Assembly (NCBI GenBank): GCA_002478115.1
Contig: DLMH01000033.1
Span: 31,178-85,074, forward strand
Source: Candidatus Acidiferrum typicum
Lineage (GTDB): Bacteria; Acidobacteriota; Terriglobia; Acidiferrales; UBA7541
Direction: 5' to 3'
Length of the DNA: 53,897 bases
The translations under genes and the position numbers were made by a program. Positions 53,043-53,897 of this stretch are shown one piece after another. Position 1 is the stretch's first letter; every line of letters begins with the position of its first letter. Below the pieces are notes generated by a model that did not search any database, was not told where the DNA came from, and worked only from the letters and a program-made list of their open reading frames with translations.

Positions 53043-53375
53043 GCTGGTGCCTACCTCTTACCGAGGCATACTCTTTTTGCGTTGTTTACCGATAAACAAC
53101 GAAAACAAAGTCAAGTCCGTCAAAAAAAGTTAGTCGCTGGCCTCCCCCCGGGCTCGCCGTCACCCGCGGTCGCACGCCCCCTGGGGAGGACCCGCTCGAA
53201 AGAAAAGACTTAAACCACCCTCCGCGTACTCACGCCCTCCACGATCCACGCATGAGAGGGAATGCCGGCGCCGGGGCCACGCGAGCATGAGGGCGAGCAC
53301 GCAAGTCTAACCGCATGGAGGAGTTCCGCATCCGGCTGACAAGGGCACGCGGCTTCCGGTATCGACCGCTCGGCA
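53043..53375. other. Control region upstream of the terminase-subunit gene
   Basis: 333 bases without a gene. It holds a perfect palindrome at 53081-53100 and a TTGACT box on the minus strand (53114-53109), consistent with a regulated promoter. Confidence 0.5.
53081..53100. promoter_or_regulatory. Perfect palindrome, candidate operator of the structural operon
   Basis: GTTGTTTA-CCGA-TAAACAAC, eight paired bases on each side, 39 bases upstream of the terminase-subunit start, next to a TTGACT -35-like box. Confidence 0.55.
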
Positions 53376-53591
53376 TCATACGCGTTTGAGGCCGACCGCC
53401 TTCAGTGCCGTTTTGACCTCACAATTGCAGTGGTAGCAGAGTTCGGCCTCGAAGTCCGTCGTGGCGGACGCGATCTGGCCGTGCCGGTCTCTTGTGTAGC
53501 ACGAGATCTTCACCTTGAACGTCACGAGAATCCCCGTCGCATCGCTGCGCTGGATTTCGTTCTCGCATCGATCACAAAATACTTTCTGCAT
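53376..53591 (-). CDS. Small zinc-ribbon phage protein
   Basis: 71 residues, MQKVFCDRCENEIQRSDATG to CYHCNCEVKTALKAV. Two CxxC pairs (CDRC, CYHC) at either end of a beta hairpin suggest a zinc ribbon. The family is not recognised. It starts three bases after the stop of the gene at 53595 and belongs with it in one operon. Confidence 0.62.
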   Translation of the reverse strand: MQKVFCDRCENEIQRSDATGILVTFKVKISCYTRDRHGQIASATTDFEAELCYHCNCEVKTALKAVGLKRV

Positions 53592-53594
53592 CGG

Positions 53595-53831
53595 TCACCA
53601 CCATAAGCCAGCCCTACACAGCCACAGCGCTGCGGCCACGCCTAGCGCGACGATCGCGGCAATGATCCAAAATGCGGATCGAAGCGGAACTGCGGAGCCA
53701 GTCGCGATGAGATCATCCGCGATCGGTCTCGCGACTTCCTGTATGGATCCCTTCGCGACGTGCTGGCTGGCCAGGAAGATGGATCGCGTCATCCGGATCC
53801 GCTTCGTCCCGACGCGTTTCTGCGGCTTCAC
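53595..53831 (-). CDS. Small membrane protein, unknown
   Basis: 78 residues or less (several starts are possible; MTRSIFLASQHVAKG at 53792 is another). One C-terminal membrane helix (FWIIAAIVALGVAAALWL) ends the protein. A TMP-associated or lysis role is possible but unsupported. It is directly upstream of the zinc-ribbon gene; the true start cannot be fixed. Confidence 0.45.
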   Translation of the reverse strand: MKPQKRVGTKRIRMTRSIFLASQHVAKGSIQEVARPIADDLIATGSAVPLRSAFWIIAAIVALGVAAALWLCRAGLWW

Positions 53832-53897
53832 AATCTTCGGCCGAAATCCCGCCGCCTTGCGAGCCGAGCGAGCTATGGAGTGAACCCTTGAACTGAC

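Larger units (their letters stand above)
38881..53897. mobile_element. Prophage-like integrated element, right end outside the window
   Basis: Begins at the 3' end of tRNA-Lys. Gene density, frequent ATGA overlaps, small unknown proteins, two tyrosine recombinases, excisionase-like HTH proteins, a replication-organiser protein, a Nu1-like terminase subunit, a tail chaperone and a tape measure all fit a tailed-phage element. No second copy of the tRNA 3' end (GGTTCGAGTCCTGCCCGGTT) was found inside the window, so the right attachment site lies beyond 53897 or is degraded. Two genes show single-base frameshifts, suggesting decay or sequence error. Confidence 0.85.

Noticed and set aside
38881..53897. 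Second attachment site inside the window
   Set aside because: No further copy of the tRNA-Lys 3' end was found by eye; the hairpin at 45542 beside the second recombinase does not match it.

Overview
The window reads as a chromosomal segment of a GC-rich, free-living bacterium, most likely an acidobacterium (Acidobacteriota, Terriglobia-like). That assignment is an inference. It rests on the tig-clpP-clpX-lon-rho order, the many short hairpin repeats between genes, a MutL carrying its own endonuclease motif, and the abundance of PilZ, GGDEF and beta-propeller proteins. No rRNA gene is present to settle it.

From 1 to about 9.0 kb lies a cyclic-di-GMP-type module. Two tandem paralogous proteins (Gly-rich linker, HEAT-like helical body, degenerate PilZ-like tail) are followed by a secreted-sensor diguanylate cyclase with an intact GGEEF active site. 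From 9.0 to 24.6 kb is a plus-strand run of housekeeping genes: a DUF2007 protein (minus strand), secA, mrp, an exported orphan, hisS, aspS, a zinc-ribbon membrane protein coupled to mutL, fabI, cmk and an exported SGNH hydrolase. hisS contains an in-frame insertion of about 74 codons, and a broken gamma-carbonic-anhydrase start sits just before it.

From 24.9 to 33.95 kb the minus strand carries the protein quality-control block tig-clpP-clpX-lon, then rho and an EAL/HDOD protein. A near-consensus sigma-70 promoter precedes tig. From 34.2 to 38.7 kb are a small exported beta-repeat protein, purU, tRNA-Leu(UAG), a DUF3891 protein and a DHH phosphoesterase.

At 38.8 kb a tRNA-Lys(CUU) marks the left edge of an integrated element that runs off the right end of the window (more than 15 kb). 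A tyrosine integrase ends 30 bp from the tRNA. Next come excisionase-like HTH proteins, small phage proteins, a ParB-like protein split by a frameshift, a proteasome-like Ntn hydrolase and a replication-organiser protein. A divergent plus-strand module follows, with a second complete tyrosine recombinase and a ClpP-fold protease. After regulators and a terminator-like hairpin comes a minus-strand structural block: a Nu1-type terminase small subunit (frameshifted), a tail chaperone and a tail tape measure. No large terminase, portal or capsid gene is visible.

The intergenic spaces of the chromosomal part (not of the prophage) hold at least three families of short hairpin repeats. Their flanks are constant, but their stems vary with compensating base changes. 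Together with the HisRS insertion and the recombinase-protease module, these are the parts most worth following up.
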